The position numbers were made by a program, and so were the translations under genes. Positions 9,601 to 20,135 of a DNA stretch of 64,000 nt are shown piece after piece (the stretch's first letter is position 1; every line of letters starts with the position of its first letter). Below the pieces are notes generated by a model. That model was not told the origin of the DNA, did not search any database, and saw only the letters and a program-made list of their open reading frames with translations. The DNA is from Tachypleus tridentatus (lineage: Eukaryota; Arthropoda; Merostomata; Xiphosura; Limulidae), in contig NC_134834.1 in the NCBI RefSeq assembly GCF_004210375.1, positions 161,095,290 to 161,159,289 of the forward strand, given 5' to 3'.

Positions 9601-12600
9601 TTATTCGTTTGTTCACCTAAAGAGTAAATAATTTCTTTATGGATTTGTCTCTGCTGATCAAACTGTTGTTACTGCACCAGATAGGAATTTTAAAATACTC
9701 TCATCTACGTTAATTAAACTGTGTTTTTATCGATTTCGTTCATAAAACGATACGTTTTCTTTTATGTCATTTAATTATAATGAAAATTGAACTGTCAAAT
9801 TTTCATATGATAGTTTTTAACAACCTTCGTGTAATTTCCTATTAATACTATCTGCATTACTCTTAGTACTCTCAGAATATTTTGTAAATTATAAAATATT
9901 TTAAATTAAAAGTATCATCTTCAAACTATAATACATCGAACAAGATTTATTAAATCTTATTAATACAGATATCAAAGTGTGTTTTTATATTGGTTTAATG
10001 TGTGTTTGCTCTTGTATTACAAGGAATTATTTGGTTTATCGTCTAATGATGTTGGATTCTCTGTTTCGCATTTAAAGGTTACCTGAAGAATATTTATTTG
10101 AGTTGCAGTGTTAAATTAAAAACGTGAGATCCTATTTTTTTTGTGTTACATGAATCTTGTTTTGAGTTTTGGGCTTGTTTCTCCGACGTAAAATACGTGG
10201 AAGTTGCCATAAAATATTTTATAAATGACATTAGTATTGTATTTGCTTTATTTTTTTACAAGAATTTAAGTATTTTGTTTATTGTATTTGGGGTTATTGA
10301 CTGGGTGAGTATCGTGTTGCTGACTGAGGTTTCTCTGTGTCACCGTTATCTCAAATCTCCTTCCTAATCGCTTTATAACCTAGAAACATCGAATTATATA
10401 TGAATTCTGTAATAAAAAAGTTTTAAATTACCCATTGTAGAATGTCTGCAATATTTATTAGCTTCAAGTGGGTTCCTCAGAAATATAAATGCGTAAAATA
10501 GATTATTACAACATTGTTAAAAGTACTTACAAGGAATTATTACTTTAGAGATAACATGAAATCAGTTTTTCTTAATTTTAATGAGAGGAAATGTCGATGT
10601 TGAAGTGTGGTATGAATAAGTATTGGTAAACATATCCACATATAATTACTTTAAATGTTACCATCAATACTACACTCTTTGTTCGTCCATATACTGATCC
10701 ATCTAATCAGGACTCCAGTAATGGATGATATTGCCCAACTCCCAAGGTGCTAAGTGGGTCAAAAGATTATTTGAAGATGTTGATATTGACAGCTATAATA
10801 TACTTATGAAAAATGCATCACATTCCATCAGTTGATGTTAAAGATGCCCTGAAAAGAGCTATTTCAGGGCAGTGATAAAGACGAACCCGTAATCTTATCG
10901 GTACTCCTGAAATAAACATGCAGTATTAGTCAGAGGCTGCCACTGATGTTCATAGCAAAAATACTTTATAGTTTATAGGGATTATTAAGCCATGCCAAAA
11001 CAGTTTTGAATATGCAACCTGGCATATAATGTGACTCAATCTGATATAAAGTCACGATAGAACAGAATTTATCAGAACAACTTCATGACATTGCTTAACA
11101 TTTCGTAAATGGTGTGATGTAACCGAAAATTGGTTGCTTTTGGGAAAGGTTTGTAACAGACCTTTCCAATGTAAATTTTTATATGCCCAAATATGAAAAT
11201 ATATTCAAATGAGAATTTAAATTTTTCGAAACAAAGATATTTATTGTATTTAAGAGCATCGAAAAAATAATTTTGGTTCGCCAAAATAATTTATGAACAA
11301 TTCATAAAAGACGTGCAACAAGTCGTACGAACACAAATGTCAGGATAAAAAACGCTGAAGTGTCCCAGGCGACAGTACGTAAAAAAATATCTCAGTCTTC
11401 TAACCGCTGAGTAATTAGATAGATATGCATGTTATTGTGTACACACACACACTTACCAGTCACGTCACTGATGTAGTAATTATAGATTTCTATGTGATCA
11501 GAGACCAGATGGATTATGGTAAACCTGTAGAGAGAAGTGATGAGGCTCCAAAGTTATTTTGATTTAATGAACTCATTTTGTGAATGTTGAAGCAAAGTCT
11601 TCTGAACTGTAAAGATACAAATCATATCTACGAAGTTTTTTAAGAACGTATTTTGAATAAACAATACTTTAAATTTACAGTGAAAGGTGTTAGATCGCAA
11701 TATTATTTATCTTGATAAATCCACAAAAAATTAAGTATTTGATTTTATATTAACTTTAAATGAAAAATTTTCTCGGAATGCATTTCATCCAATTTCTGCA
11801 TTATAAGGATATTATTTGATATTTTGTTGTTTGCAAGACACAATCATATACTGATACATTTTACCAACGTAATATTCCCAAAATAACCTGTATTTTCATA
11901 ACTGATATTAACATAAACAGTGACAACAGTTTCAACGTTTAACTGTGACAAATAAGAATTTTACAAGGGAAACACCAACGGAAATCAAATGTACCTATAG
12001 AAAAATAAAAAAAAGATCGTGTGTAATTTCATAAACTTCCAAGTTTGTGTGATTAGTTTCATTAGTTAACTCCATTAGGAAGTACATAAAGAAACAAAAG
12101 TCTACTGTTAAGAAACTGTTTTGACACGTTTTATTTTTCTCACGAAAAGTAACATTAATGTTGTTATTTTACAGAGTGAGTCATACTTAATATTATAACT
12201 AGTGCGTCGTGCTCATTGTGAAAAACCTTAAAATTCCAACGGTGACACAAAACGTGCTAATAAAAATATTAACTCTCTGTTGTTTTCTCCAGTGTATGTT
12301 CCAGCCGAGAATCTCAACTGTACTCGTGGATACCAAAGAGATGTTAACAGGTGTTGTAAGTATATATGATACTCAATTACTTTAAACTGTTCACATTAAA
12401 CACAAATAGATGAAAGACTTTTAAAAATATGGAATTTTAGTTAAACAAATACGTTTTTTGATACTAAAGACGTTGTTAGAACAATAAAATTAACACTGGG
12501 TAAATAAATGTTTAGCTATGTACTTTTAACGCTTTTAGATCCATGTCCTCCTGGACACTATGATAACGGATCCCAAACTCACTGCCTGCCGTGTCCAGGA

Positions 12601-15600
12601 GGGACTTACATGACATCATTTGCTGCTGACGCCTGTATACCTTGTCCTGGAGATAAAATTACTGATGAAGAAGGAGCTGATAATAAAGATCTTTGTAGAA
12701 GTAATGGAACAAAAGGGTTTTAAAGTTTTCTTTTATTGTTTCCTTAACATTTTAAAGATGTTTATTTTTGTTCATGCAGATTGTTATAATACGATACTTC
12801 TTCATAACTTTCATGGTTTTTAATGCATTAAAAAGCTTTGCTTTTACTGGGAAATCCTACTACTCGTTTTTAAAGATGAGCTCAAACATTTACGACAAAT
12901 AGTATTGAATAGCTGTCTTACCTCCAGTATATCATTTCAAAATTAGGAACGGCTAGCGCTGAAAGTCCTCGTTCAGCTATCCGCGAAATTGAAAAACAAA
13001 CAAATATTACGGTGTCTCGATAGCACATCTGTATGCGTCACATTATTACTAAAAAGACGTAAAGATATTTAACTAAAACAGTGTATGTCCCAAAACATAA
13101 CAAATCTATGTTTAATATGTTTATTTTGTGTCCCAAAACATAACATAATGTCGTTTTGTAATAAAATACAGTAATTTGTCCAAATACAAAACAAATGTTT
13201 TAATATAAGATTATAATAACATTGGATTATCAAAACGTTAGCAGTGTCTCATGAGTACTCAATAAAACTATTAGAAAGAATTGTTACCAAGTAAACGAAA
13301 AACTTCATGAGCAGTGACGTACGACGTTCAGTGTTTGTGGTCAAAATGGTATCGTTATTTATCTGGGAAATTTAGAGTAAAGAGAAATTTGTAAAAATTA
13401 CTGTTTTTAATAGTGTTGTAAAGACGCAGAAACTACCATTCAGTGGATACGATTCGATAGTAAAATATAATTATGCACCATAATAAGTGAAGCTGTTAAT
13501 TATAAAACTTAACACAGTAAGTGAATACCCATTAAACAAACTGACTTTATTAAGTAGTCAATGGAAAGACAGTTTGTTTAATTTGTGTTATACATCTTTA
13601 CAGTTTTAATGAATCTAAGTTGATTTAACTCACTGTGTTATACTGAGTTGTATAATATGTCAATTATCGTAAAGAAAATGTCTAGATTTTTCTTATATAG
13701 TCTGATCACGTGTGTTTGGAATGGAAAGTCAGTAGGTTTCTTGTTGTATTGTCTATTAATGTAAATATGTTGGAAAACCTAACTGATTTCCCGTTATATA
13801 ACTATATAGTTGTTGTTATTACACAACTGTACTATTTGTCTACTAGTAAGGAGCTCAAATAATATAACAGGCGTCATTTTTCTTTGCTAATTATCTGTTT
13901 AACGTGTAAAGAAAAAATGTATATTTACAGTTGGCAAATTGTAAAGGTTGTTATCAATGTTTAATATGAAAATATATTATAAGTGTAAGAAATTTCATAT
14001 TTATTTAATTGAAATTTTAATATGTTAATGAAGATTATTGTTGAACTTAAAGAATTATACACATTACTATTATTGTTAACTTACATTTGAAGTTTTATTT
14101 TTCTGTTTTACGTGACCGGTGGAGTACGTAAACTGATTTTAAATACGACTCTCTGTCTTAAGATCGAATTGAAGTGGTTTCGAAGGCTACGCTTCACTTG
14201 ACTTCAAAATCTACAGTTCCAAGATGTGCTTGGCGAACAGCACTCATTTTGATGTGTCTTACTGCTTTGTGGTAAGTTACGACTGCAAGTTTTAACTGTG
14301 ACGCATTATCCATAGCTTATTTAATTACAATATGTATTTTAATGGACTTGAAACACGTGATTCTTATTTATTTATTTTCTGTAATGATCATGCAGCGTAC
14401 TTTGTTTTTTCTACACCTGGAAATCTAAACCTCGGGAAGAACGGAATGTTTTGAAAAAACCGTGTCGAACACAAACAGCTTGGTGATGAAAAGATAACCA
14501 CTGATGAATTGGATATTTTGGAGGCTATGCCACTGATCCCTGAATGTGAGAAGAAGGTCTCTGAAAAGAATGTTAAGAAGACAAAAACTAATATTCCAAG
14601 AAAGCAAAAAGTGACCAAACGAACAACCCTGGAGACGATATATGAAAACGACCTAGGAGAAAGGAATACTTTGGTTCGAAATTCAATTAAGTTCTTATTC
14701 ATCTTACGTAATAATTAATATTTGATGCAAGTAAATTCACATTTTTACAGTTAAAAAAAAAAGATGCGTTCAGAGAATCTTTAATGTTCAGAGTCGTTTG
14801 AATGCGTGCAATTTTTTTCTCCAAAATAGACTTATACATGTTCGATACCATTGAGGTGTAATAAGTCTATATGCTAGTTAAATTGATGAATCACCTCTTC
14901 TTCAATCTTAGTACATGTTGGAAGACAATTACCATCCATTAAACTGAACACAGAGCCAATCATAACAATATATGATTGTGTAAGAAGTTCGCATTACCTT
15001 TACTGATGTCCATAGCATTAATAACATATGGAAAACATAAAGATCAGAATGCCCTTTCGTAATTTTTCATTCACATACATACTACCACTACTGATAATAA
15101 AAGCGAATTATTTTGTACATTAGTGGCACCATAATATATCATTTCCGCTCATATTGCTCACTTTATTTCGTTTTTTAACTGTATGTACAATGAAATGACG
15201 TCATGTTGGAGCTTTGAACATCTGATTCAGATATTATCAGGTTACACATAATCGGTATATAACGGCAACCTGCTTTAAAGGTGGATTGGGACCTTCTTAG
15301 CCAAGTACCAGTGTATTTGTGCCATTTTGTTGCAAGTGGTTCAACTATATCTTGTTGATGACGCTTTCAGACATTTTACAACAGTTTTTTTTCTTCTTTT
15401 GACTGTCAGCCAACTTTCATTGGTCTGAAAGACATTTAGTGAAATATCCAGTTCTCTTCTTTTGGACTTTACTAAGATTATTGATTGTTTTAAAACGCTA
15501 TAAGGTGCGTGATTTATTCCAAAGTTGCAAAAAAATAAGACAGTTTGAAAACTGTTTCTCTCTGTAACATAAGGTAAATAACCAGTCGTTTGAAGTTCAG

Positions 15601-16384
15601 ATCACATAACTTTTCATGTTTAATTTATATAACAACAAATTGAGTAGAACACTTAACATTTAATTATAAACGTACTTTCATCTTGTCTAGTTATATAACA
15701 ATAAATTGAGTAGAACACTTGACATTTAATTATAACCGCACTTTCATCTTGTCTAGTTATATAACAATAAATTGAGTAGAACACTTGACGTTTAATTATA
15801 ACCGCACTTTCATTTTGTCTAGTTATATAACAATAAATTGAGTGGAACACTTGACATTTAATTGTTACCGTACTTTCATCTTGTCTAGACAATAATATAA
15901 ACAATCTAGTTATCCTTTGTGAACGTGTAAAATATAAATGGAAAACAGTATTTAAGCTATTGTCTGCTGTATATCATTCTTTATTCACTGCGTTAAGCAA
16001 TGTTTGAAATAGTTTTTCTAGTTTCCAGAAAACATTTATGAGATAACTGAAACCAATTTCATAATTTATTATTTTTATAGAAACATTTATTTGGTTTTAT
16101 GCATGTTATAGTAAAATTATTGCTCAAATTTTGAGTGTTGCACCACTAAACATAACTATATTCTACATCTTCAGAGAGAAACACCAGCGTCAAAACAAGG
16201 AAAAGCTATTAAAGAATATATCCAGCGACCTCTGTTTCCTAGAAATGTGAACAATTACGATGAACTTATTATCGTTAAACCAAATAGTAAACAAGGACAT
16301 CGAAAAAAAAAGGTTGTTATTCTCATTGAAAATTCTGACAGCCAAGATACGTTTATCATTGGAAAAGTTCGGAAACAAACCTGA
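6369..16384 (+). CDS. Ig / GCC2-GCC3 type I membrane receptor-like gene, copy 1 (six exons)
   Basis: Proposed exons: 6369-6669, 12293-12355, 12539-12700, 14163-14271, 14396-about 14600, 16175-16384. The first three junctions fall in phase 1 and the fourth in phase 2, and the bases at each join make sensible codons. Order of parts: signal peptide (residues 1-19), Ig domain with C36, W51 and D-A-G-I-Y-T-C ending at C88, a short Cys-containing linker, a GCC2/GCC3 (ephrin-receptor-like) cysteine module, a transmembrane helix, then a basic and acidic cytoplasmic tail of about 140-180 residues. There is no kinase domain. The layout suggests a cell-surface binding or adhesion receptor; ligand and function are unknown. 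Exon 5 has an A6 run (14454-14459) where copy 2 has A5, which brings a stop within about 15 codons. This copy is therefore a recent pseudogene or carries an assembly error. The exon 5 to exon 6 junction is not settled. Confidence 0.6.
6670..7690. other. Intron 1 of receptor copy 1, proximal part
   Basis: Non-coding, AT-rich sequence after the Ig exon donor. From about 7600 rightward the sequence is present again, inverted, at the end of the window (up to 61959). The part before about 7600 has no visible partner because the partner copy stops at the N gap. Confidence 0.4.
7694..7806 (+). repeat. Short-family tRNA-derived SINE
   Basis: A GTACAGAGGTAAGTCTACGG A-box region and a GGTTCGAATTCC B-box are followed by the family tail (AGCCCGACGTGGCTTTGC). 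The partner copy is at 61770-61870 on the other strand. Confidence 0.8.
7807..8015 (-). repeat. Long-family SINE, minus, tRNA head truncated
   Basis: It contains the tail and middle of the long SINE in reverse complement (GTTTGTTTTTTGAAATTCGC at the left) and stops near the CCGTGGGGGCG segment, so the tRNA-like promoter is missing. It abuts the short-family SINE at 7694. The same truncated structure, partly deleted, is at 61590-61755. Confidence 0.85.
8016..8835. other. Intron 1 sequence, nothing recognised
   Basis: AT-rich non-coding sequence that is repeated, inverted, at about 60790-61560. Conservation between the two copies is uniform rather than concentrated in any frame, so I see no hidden exon. 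Confidence 0.4.
8838..8948 (+). repeat. Short-family tRNA-derived SINE
   Basis: Starts CTCCCGATGGAACAGCGGTA, has an AGTTCGATTGCC B-box and ends in the AGCCCGATGTGG tail with a run of A. The partner copy is at 60690-60786, minus strand. Confidence 0.8.
8997..9357. repeat. 361-bp foldback (long-TIR MITE-like) element
   Basis: The two halves are near reverse complements: AGAAAGTTAAGTTCTTG at the left end and CAAGAACTTAACTTTCT at the right end, with inner matches such as ACAGTTTGTGGTCCC against GGGACCACAAACTG. It folds almost end to end, which is typical of a foldback MITE. Just to the right (9370-9405) lies a tRNA-like A-box in reverse (CTAACTGAGCTAACTCCGAT). The same foldback is present in the inverted duplicate at 60301-60630, so it predates the duplication. 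Confidence 0.75.
9410..10689. other. Intron 1 sequence with a diverged paralogue at 34.3-34.9 kb
   Basis: No exon is supported. From about 9880 the sequence is alignable in the same orientation with 34300 onward, e.g. GACATTAGTATTGTNTTTGC and GACTGAGGTTTCTC occur in both. It is also present inverted at about 59100-60290. Confidence 0.5.
10690..10925 (+). pseudogene. Decayed coding-like segment, copy 1
   Basis: The homologous stretch in the inverted duplicate (58790-59010, minus) has a 41-codon open segment that looks protein-like, including V-R-P-Y-T-D-P-S-N and W-V-G-R-L-F-E-D-V-D-I-D. In this copy the same reading is broken by an indel and a stop. A third relative at 35205-35453 keeps a different part open. 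I do not recognise the family. It could be a lost exon of the surrounding gene or a processed fragment of another gene. Confidence 0.35.
10926..12292. other. Intron 1 sequence before exon 2
   Basis: Non-coding, with a short (AC)n tract at about 11441-11451. The part to about 11400 has a diverged direct relative up to 35830, and all of it is present inverted at about 57420-58790. Confidence 0.45.
12293..12355 (+). CDS. Receptor copy 1, exon 2 (linker with Cys)
   Basis: A 63-nt symmetric phase 1-1 exon, bounded by tgttttctccag and gtaagtat. It codes Y-V-P-A-E-N-L-N-C-T-R-G-Y-Q-R-D-V-N-R-C, with two cysteines and an N-L-N-C-T segment. The last base T joins AT of exon 3 to make Tyr, giving C-Y-P-C-P-P-G-H-Y, the usual start of a GCC2/GCC3 module. 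The paralogous exon at 57352-57414 differs at three residues. Confidence 0.65.
12539..12700 (+). CDS. Receptor copy 1, exon 3: GCC2/GCC3 (ephrin-receptor-like) module
   Basis: A 162-nt symmetric phase 1-1 exon: acceptor acgcttttag, donor AGAA then gtaatg. The residues show the C-P-P-G-x-Y, C-x-x-C-P-G-G-T-Y and C-x-x-C-P-x-D...G-A-x-x-x-x-x-C spacing of the GCC2/GCC3 family, also called ephrin-receptor-like and found in SCUBE, SVEP1 and Eph proteins. The module is extracellular and held by disulphides. Reading on past the donor gives a stop at 12721, so the donor is needed. The paralogous exon at 57006-57167 differs at four residues (Y/F, P/A, G/E, K/E). Confidence 0.8.
12900..13006 (+). repeat. 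Long-family SINE, 3' fragment
   Basis: It keeps only the last part of the long SINE: AAATTAGGAACGGCTAGCGC, then GCGAAATTGAAAAACAAAC. The same fragment is found inverted at about 56703-56810, so it was present before the inverted duplication. Confidence 0.75.
13007..14162. other. Intron 3 of receptor copy 1
   Basis: AT-rich intron with a small direct repeat of TGTCCCAAAACATAACA (13086 and 13130). The inverted counterpart is 55586-56702. No coding signal was seen. Confidence 0.45.
14163..14271 (+). CDS. Receptor copy 1, exon 4: juxtamembrane and transmembrane start
   Basis: A 109-nt exon from acceptor ctgtcttaag to donor gtaagttac, entering in phase 1 and leaving in phase 2. It codes a short polar stem (I-E-V-V-S-K-A-T-L-H-L) and then the first half of a hydrophobic helix (T-A-L-I-L-M-C-L-T-A-L). 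The helix is completed by exon 5. A third, broken version of this exon is at 26858-26965. The paralogous exon at 55477-55585 differs by one residue (Ser to Phe). Confidence 0.65.
14396..14718 (+). pseudogene. Receptor copy 1, exon 5: transmembrane end and cytoplasmic tail, frameshifted
   Basis: The acceptor is atgatcatgcag. The exon completes the helix (V-L-C-F-F-Y) and follows with a stop-transfer W-K-S-K-P-R, so the tail is cytoplasmic. At 14454-14459 there are six A where copy 2 has five; the frame then reaches a stop at about 14487. After the extra base the original frame is open again and rich in Lys, Glu and Thr up to a TAA at 14716-14718. The phase-0 sites KQK/gtgacc (about 14610) or ACTTTG/gttcga could splice to exon 6, but both donors are weak. 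The extra A is either a true lesion or a homopolymer error in the assembly. Confidence 0.6.
14719..15624. other. Intron 5 sequence, nothing recognised
   Basis: Non-coding between exon 5 and the 66-bp repeats. It is duplicated, inverted, at 54127-55030 with scattered substitutions. Confidence 0.4.
15625..15888. repeat. 66-bp tandem repeat, four copies
   Basis: Four units of exactly 66 bp, each containing ATAACAATAAATTGAGTAG and CATCTTGTCTAG, run from 15625 to 15888. Because 66 is a multiple of three, an 83-codon frame stays open on the minus strand; I treat that as a by-product. The inverted duplicate keeps four units (53863-54126), so copy number has not changed since duplication. Confidence 0.9.
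16175..16384 (+). CDS. Receptor copy 1, terminal exon (cytoplasmic tail end)
   Basis: Acceptor ttctacatcttcag, then 69 codons and TGA at 16382-16384. The residues are polar and basic (S-K-Q-G-K-A-I-K-E-Y-I-Q-R-P-L-F-P, N-N-Y-D-E-L-I-I-V-K, G-H-R-K-K-K-V-V-I-L-I-E-N-S). N-Y-D-E-L has a tyrosine next to acidic residues that could be a phosphorylation site, but that is a guess. The copy 2 version (53366-53575) is the same length and frame with two substitutions, which supports a real coding exon. It starts in phase 0. Homology between the two gene copies ends a few bases after the stop codon. Confidence 0.55.
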   Translation, partial: RETPASKQGKAIKEYIQRPLFPRNVNNYDELIIVKPNSKQGHRKKKVVILIENSDSQDTFIIGKVRKQT

Positions 16385-16391
16385 TTTTTCT

Positions 16392-17502
16392 TCAAAACTG
16401 AGAAATAGAATTAATAAACGAATTTATAAAACAGCCATTGTTAATATGTTCACTCTAGAGTTAAGAGAAATCAAGATGGCTTTTATCTCCACACTATACA
16501 GTTACACTAATGGGATTGATACTCACAAAATTGCACAAAATTTTTAAATTCACCATCATTGATATTATTGGTTTAGCAGAAACTTACATAGTAATTTAAC
16601 TATTTACATTTATGTACAAGCAAATTAAATATAAACTCTAAAAACTTAGTCTTAACATTTTATCGGAACATTCATAACTATTATTGAAATTTAAGAGACT
16701 GTGGCTTTAGTTCAACAATTCACAAGCGTTTTTTCATGTTTTTTATTATTTCCTTTTTTGCAGCATTTACTTATTACAATATATAATGTTAAAACTTGTT
16801 TATAATATTAAATCAAAAGTAACGAAATGTTTGTATACATATTTTTCGCCCATTTAAATGTAACAGCTATTATACATTAAATGCTCATTTCGGTAATAAT
16901 TGTGTGTTTGTTTATATTGTTTGTAATATAGCTCTAAGTAAATTTACTGTCATAATATAGTCCAGCAATTCACAGTTGTTACACTGAGATTTACATGCAA
17001 CATTTTTTTTTACTGAAATGTATGATCTACATGAACTTCTTCAATTTCTACGTTTAATGTGTTTGACATAGTTGATTACTTCGCTTAAGCCACGTATTGG
17101 TTCTTCAATTATTACACATTGATAATTTTCTTGTGCTTTGTCTACATGTTGGATTACGTATTAATTATACAACATTTTCAGTAGAATTGTTGTGATATGC
17201 CTATGACATATTCTGTTCTTATCTTACAGTTTATATTTATCGTTTTCAAATGGTACTCAGTGATTAACGTGTAACACTGTTAAGATATAATTTACATGCA
17301 CCATTTTCGGTTATTAAAGTATTATTGACATGTGTCATCTTTCAGAGTGACGTGTAGCTGTTAGAGGTTGCGTCACACTGATTGTTACAGTTTATGCCTG
17401 AAATCAATAAACTAAAAGTTGAAATACATTTTTACTTTGTGTCTATCAGATGTGCTAGAACTCTAAATAAAGATAGCTTAACTGACTCTCGACCATAGTT
17501 AA
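16392..17502. other. Unique flank 3' of receptor copy 1
   Basis: AT-rich sequence that is absent from the inverted duplicate, which jumps here to a 47-bp satellite. No gene or repeat family was recognised. Confidence 0.4.
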
Positions 17503-17743
17503 CTAGTTCACGTGTTTCACGTGCATGTATAGCGTGTCCTCTGCATAAGGAACAAGACTCTTTCCATCATCTGATAATGAATGAATGAATGTCGTCGGTG
17601 TTTGGGTACATACCCTGGAGGGTCAGGTTCTCTAAGACTTCTTCCTCCAACATCTGATAACATGGAGACATGTTTTGTTTTTTGAAAAGGACGCCAGTCT
17701 CCCATTGGAAGGTCGTGTTTTCAAAATCAAAGTTTCCGTTAGA
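17503..17743 (-). pseudogene. Decayed coding segment, family unknown
   Basis: On the minus strand, a frame entered after a TAA at 17744-17746 reads as a protein-like polar sequence: N-F-D-F-E-N-T-T-F-Q-W, then M-L-E-E-E-V-L-E-N-L-T-L-Q-G-M-Y-P-N-T-D-D. At about 17575-17592 there is an ATTC tandem repeat that puts the frame into a stop. In a shifted frame the sequence continues acidic and protein-like (S-D-D-G-K-S-L-V-P-Y-A-E-D) to a TAG at 17503-17505. An extra ATTC unit would explain the break. I do not recognise the family; the composition suggests the C-terminal tail of a membrane or signalling protein. Confidence 0.35.
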
Positions 17744-18453
17744 TTATTGTTGATTTGGCGCATCTTAAAAGTCCATCAAAATGTAAACAGGCAACTATGC
17801 TTTCAATCTGTTTTACAACTGAGCAACATTCTTGGAGTGTAAGTTAATAATCAACTAGAATTTTCTTATCATCAGTTTTACTATCATCAAATTCAATACA
17901 CGTGCTCTGCCTGTAACTTTGTTGTTGCTCTAGTGGCTGGAGTCGAAGATATTTTAATTTCGTGGTTGTTTGATCTTAATTAATTCGTCCTGACAGAAAA
18001 TGTCGGACAAAAACTTAATACAATTCATCACACGATAAAACGAATATTTTATTAGTTTAAGAAAGAAATGTTAAAACTAAACCGTCCTTTTAAATCCGAT
18101 GCAGAATATCCACAATCAGGAAAACTTCAGATTTTTACTCTCTCATGAACTACATTTTCAGGAAAACAATTTTCAACTAATAGCAGTACTGATACATAGT
18201 GCAGAATAATTCTAATATTTTAACTACCAAAAACTGCCATCATGCTATTAAACATAGGAGGATAGATTCAGAAAATCAGATGCTTCATTATAAAGTGGTT
18301 ATTTCTAATAATTTTCATATTTGATTAAATATTAATTTCATTATTTTTAAGAGAATTGTCAGGAATATTGGACAAATCTAATAACTGCAAAAGAGGGAGC
18401 TTCTATTTTATTGATCAACTGCCTGATCAGAAAATGTCAGTTGATAAATAATT
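17744..18453. other. Intergenic, nothing recognised
   Basis: AT-rich sequence without a supported gene, splice structure or repeat family. Confidence 0.35.
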
Positions 18454-18690
18454 TTTGTTTGAATTTCGCGCTAAGCTATACGAGGGCTATTTCCGCTAGC
18501 CGTCCTTAATATAGCAGTTAAAGACCCACCGACGATTGTAGGACTACTATTTTAAAAATAAATAGTGGTATTTAACATGACTTTATAACTTCCCCTACCG
18601 ACGAAAGGGCGAGTATGTGTGACGTCGATTCGACCATGTGACCCTCTCTCAGATCATGGGACGAGCGTCCGAACCACCTAGCCAATTAAT
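18454..18690 (-). repeat. Long-family SINE, old diverged copy
   Basis: It starts TTTGTTTGAATTTCGCGC at the left (SINE 3' end) and ends with a degenerate tRNA-like head. Internal deletions and many substitutions mark it as an old insertion. Confidence 0.7.
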
Positions 18691-20135
18691 AAACTATGAA
18701 AATTTTGAAAATGTCGTCCAATTTGATAATACAAAAAATATATTATTATATTTACAATAAAATTAAGTAATCCACTTTCGTAAAAACGTTTATCATTTAT
18801 ACTTAAATAATTAGGTTGCTCCCTTACCTTCAGTCAAAACATAATCATATTCAAATAATGGCGTATTCCACTTACCTTGAACAAAATTATCTTCCTATTA
18901 TGCTTCAAAATTTGAATTGTATTTTATTTATTGTATTTTTGACTTGTACAGTTATCAAAATTAAATTCAATAAAGCTTCTTTGTTTTGTATTTCATATGA
19001 TTATTTTTCTTTTATATTTTATTTTGCACGTCTAGTTATATCAAAGACTATTGACGAAGAATAACGTTAATAAGTTTCAGATATTTCAAGTACTAATTTA
19101 TTCTAATACTCGAGTCATCATTCAAAAGTATCATCTAAACTATTAAGTACAGGCTATAAATACATCTAGGTATTTATGTACACTATACAATATATTGTAG
19201 AAAAATATCATTTTTCATAATGAAAATAACAAATCAAACAAGAAAATCTTAGAAATGAAGTATTCTCCCATTTTATTTTTCTTTACCTTAGGTACATTTT
19301 CTCATTTCTCCACAAATGTATAATTCACAGTAGACAAACAAATCAAGGTTAACAGAATGTTCTCGCGCTTTCGTAAAGTACATTTTTTTAGTTGATTAAC
19401 ACAAAATCGGAGTTCGATTATTTAATTTATCGTTTCTTTATTCACTGAGAGAGCACGTCCTGGTGTTAGCGTACCTGGAGGGTTTATTATTCGCATCCCG
19501 CTGTTAAAAAATTTCTCTCACACTTTAGGAAAATGGATTCGCTACAAGAGGGACAGTAAAATTCCAATATTTGTAAAACAGTTGACAATGAATACCTTTT
19601 TGTAGCTGTCTTTTCTCTAGTTCAAAATACAAAACTGCTGAGCTCACAAAGTACTTGCTCAGCTTTACGCTAAAATTATGAAACAAACAAAAATACCTTC
19701 ACTTCGTTTTTATGAGCCTAAAAACACACACCTAAGATTATTTATTATACTTTTCGTGATGACACCTTTGTATTTTATGTTTCATCAATCACTTCAAAAA
19801 GAAACATTCGAGGTTATTTCACCTGATTTATAAGAGAGCTTCTCTTTTCATTAAGGACATTTTTCATAAACTAAATTATGACGGCGATATAATTTAGTAG
19901 TGTCTTTGAGATCTTATGAACATGATAATCCATGTTAAAAACTGTGTCTAACAATCGATTCTGCACATTAAGCTCTAATCTAACTGTAATTAATATACTC
20001 ACAAACGTAAATAACAATAAATATCTATTTTCCTTAACTTCTTCAGCACCTTTATTTTGTACATTGTGTAAGCAAAGTTAATCGTTTTTTTATCATCTTA
20101 ATGACGAGAAAAACCACATGTAGATAAAATATATA
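18691..20135. other. Intergenic, nothing firmly recognised
   Basis: AT-rich. The stretch around 19455-19515 (CGTCCTGGTGTTAGCGTACC) has a weak tRNA-like look and may be another SINE remnant. The 82-codon open frame at 18816 has no domain or splice support. Confidence 0.3.

Noticed and set aside
15653-15904. 83-codon repetitive open frame, minus strand
   Set aside because: It is a by-product of a 66-bp tandem repeat in an intron; the partner copy at 53847 shows the same for the same reason.
17517-17705. 62-codon ATG-initiated frame, minus strand
   Set aside because: A neighbouring frame on the same strand has far more protein-like composition, so this one is a shadow of the decayed segment.
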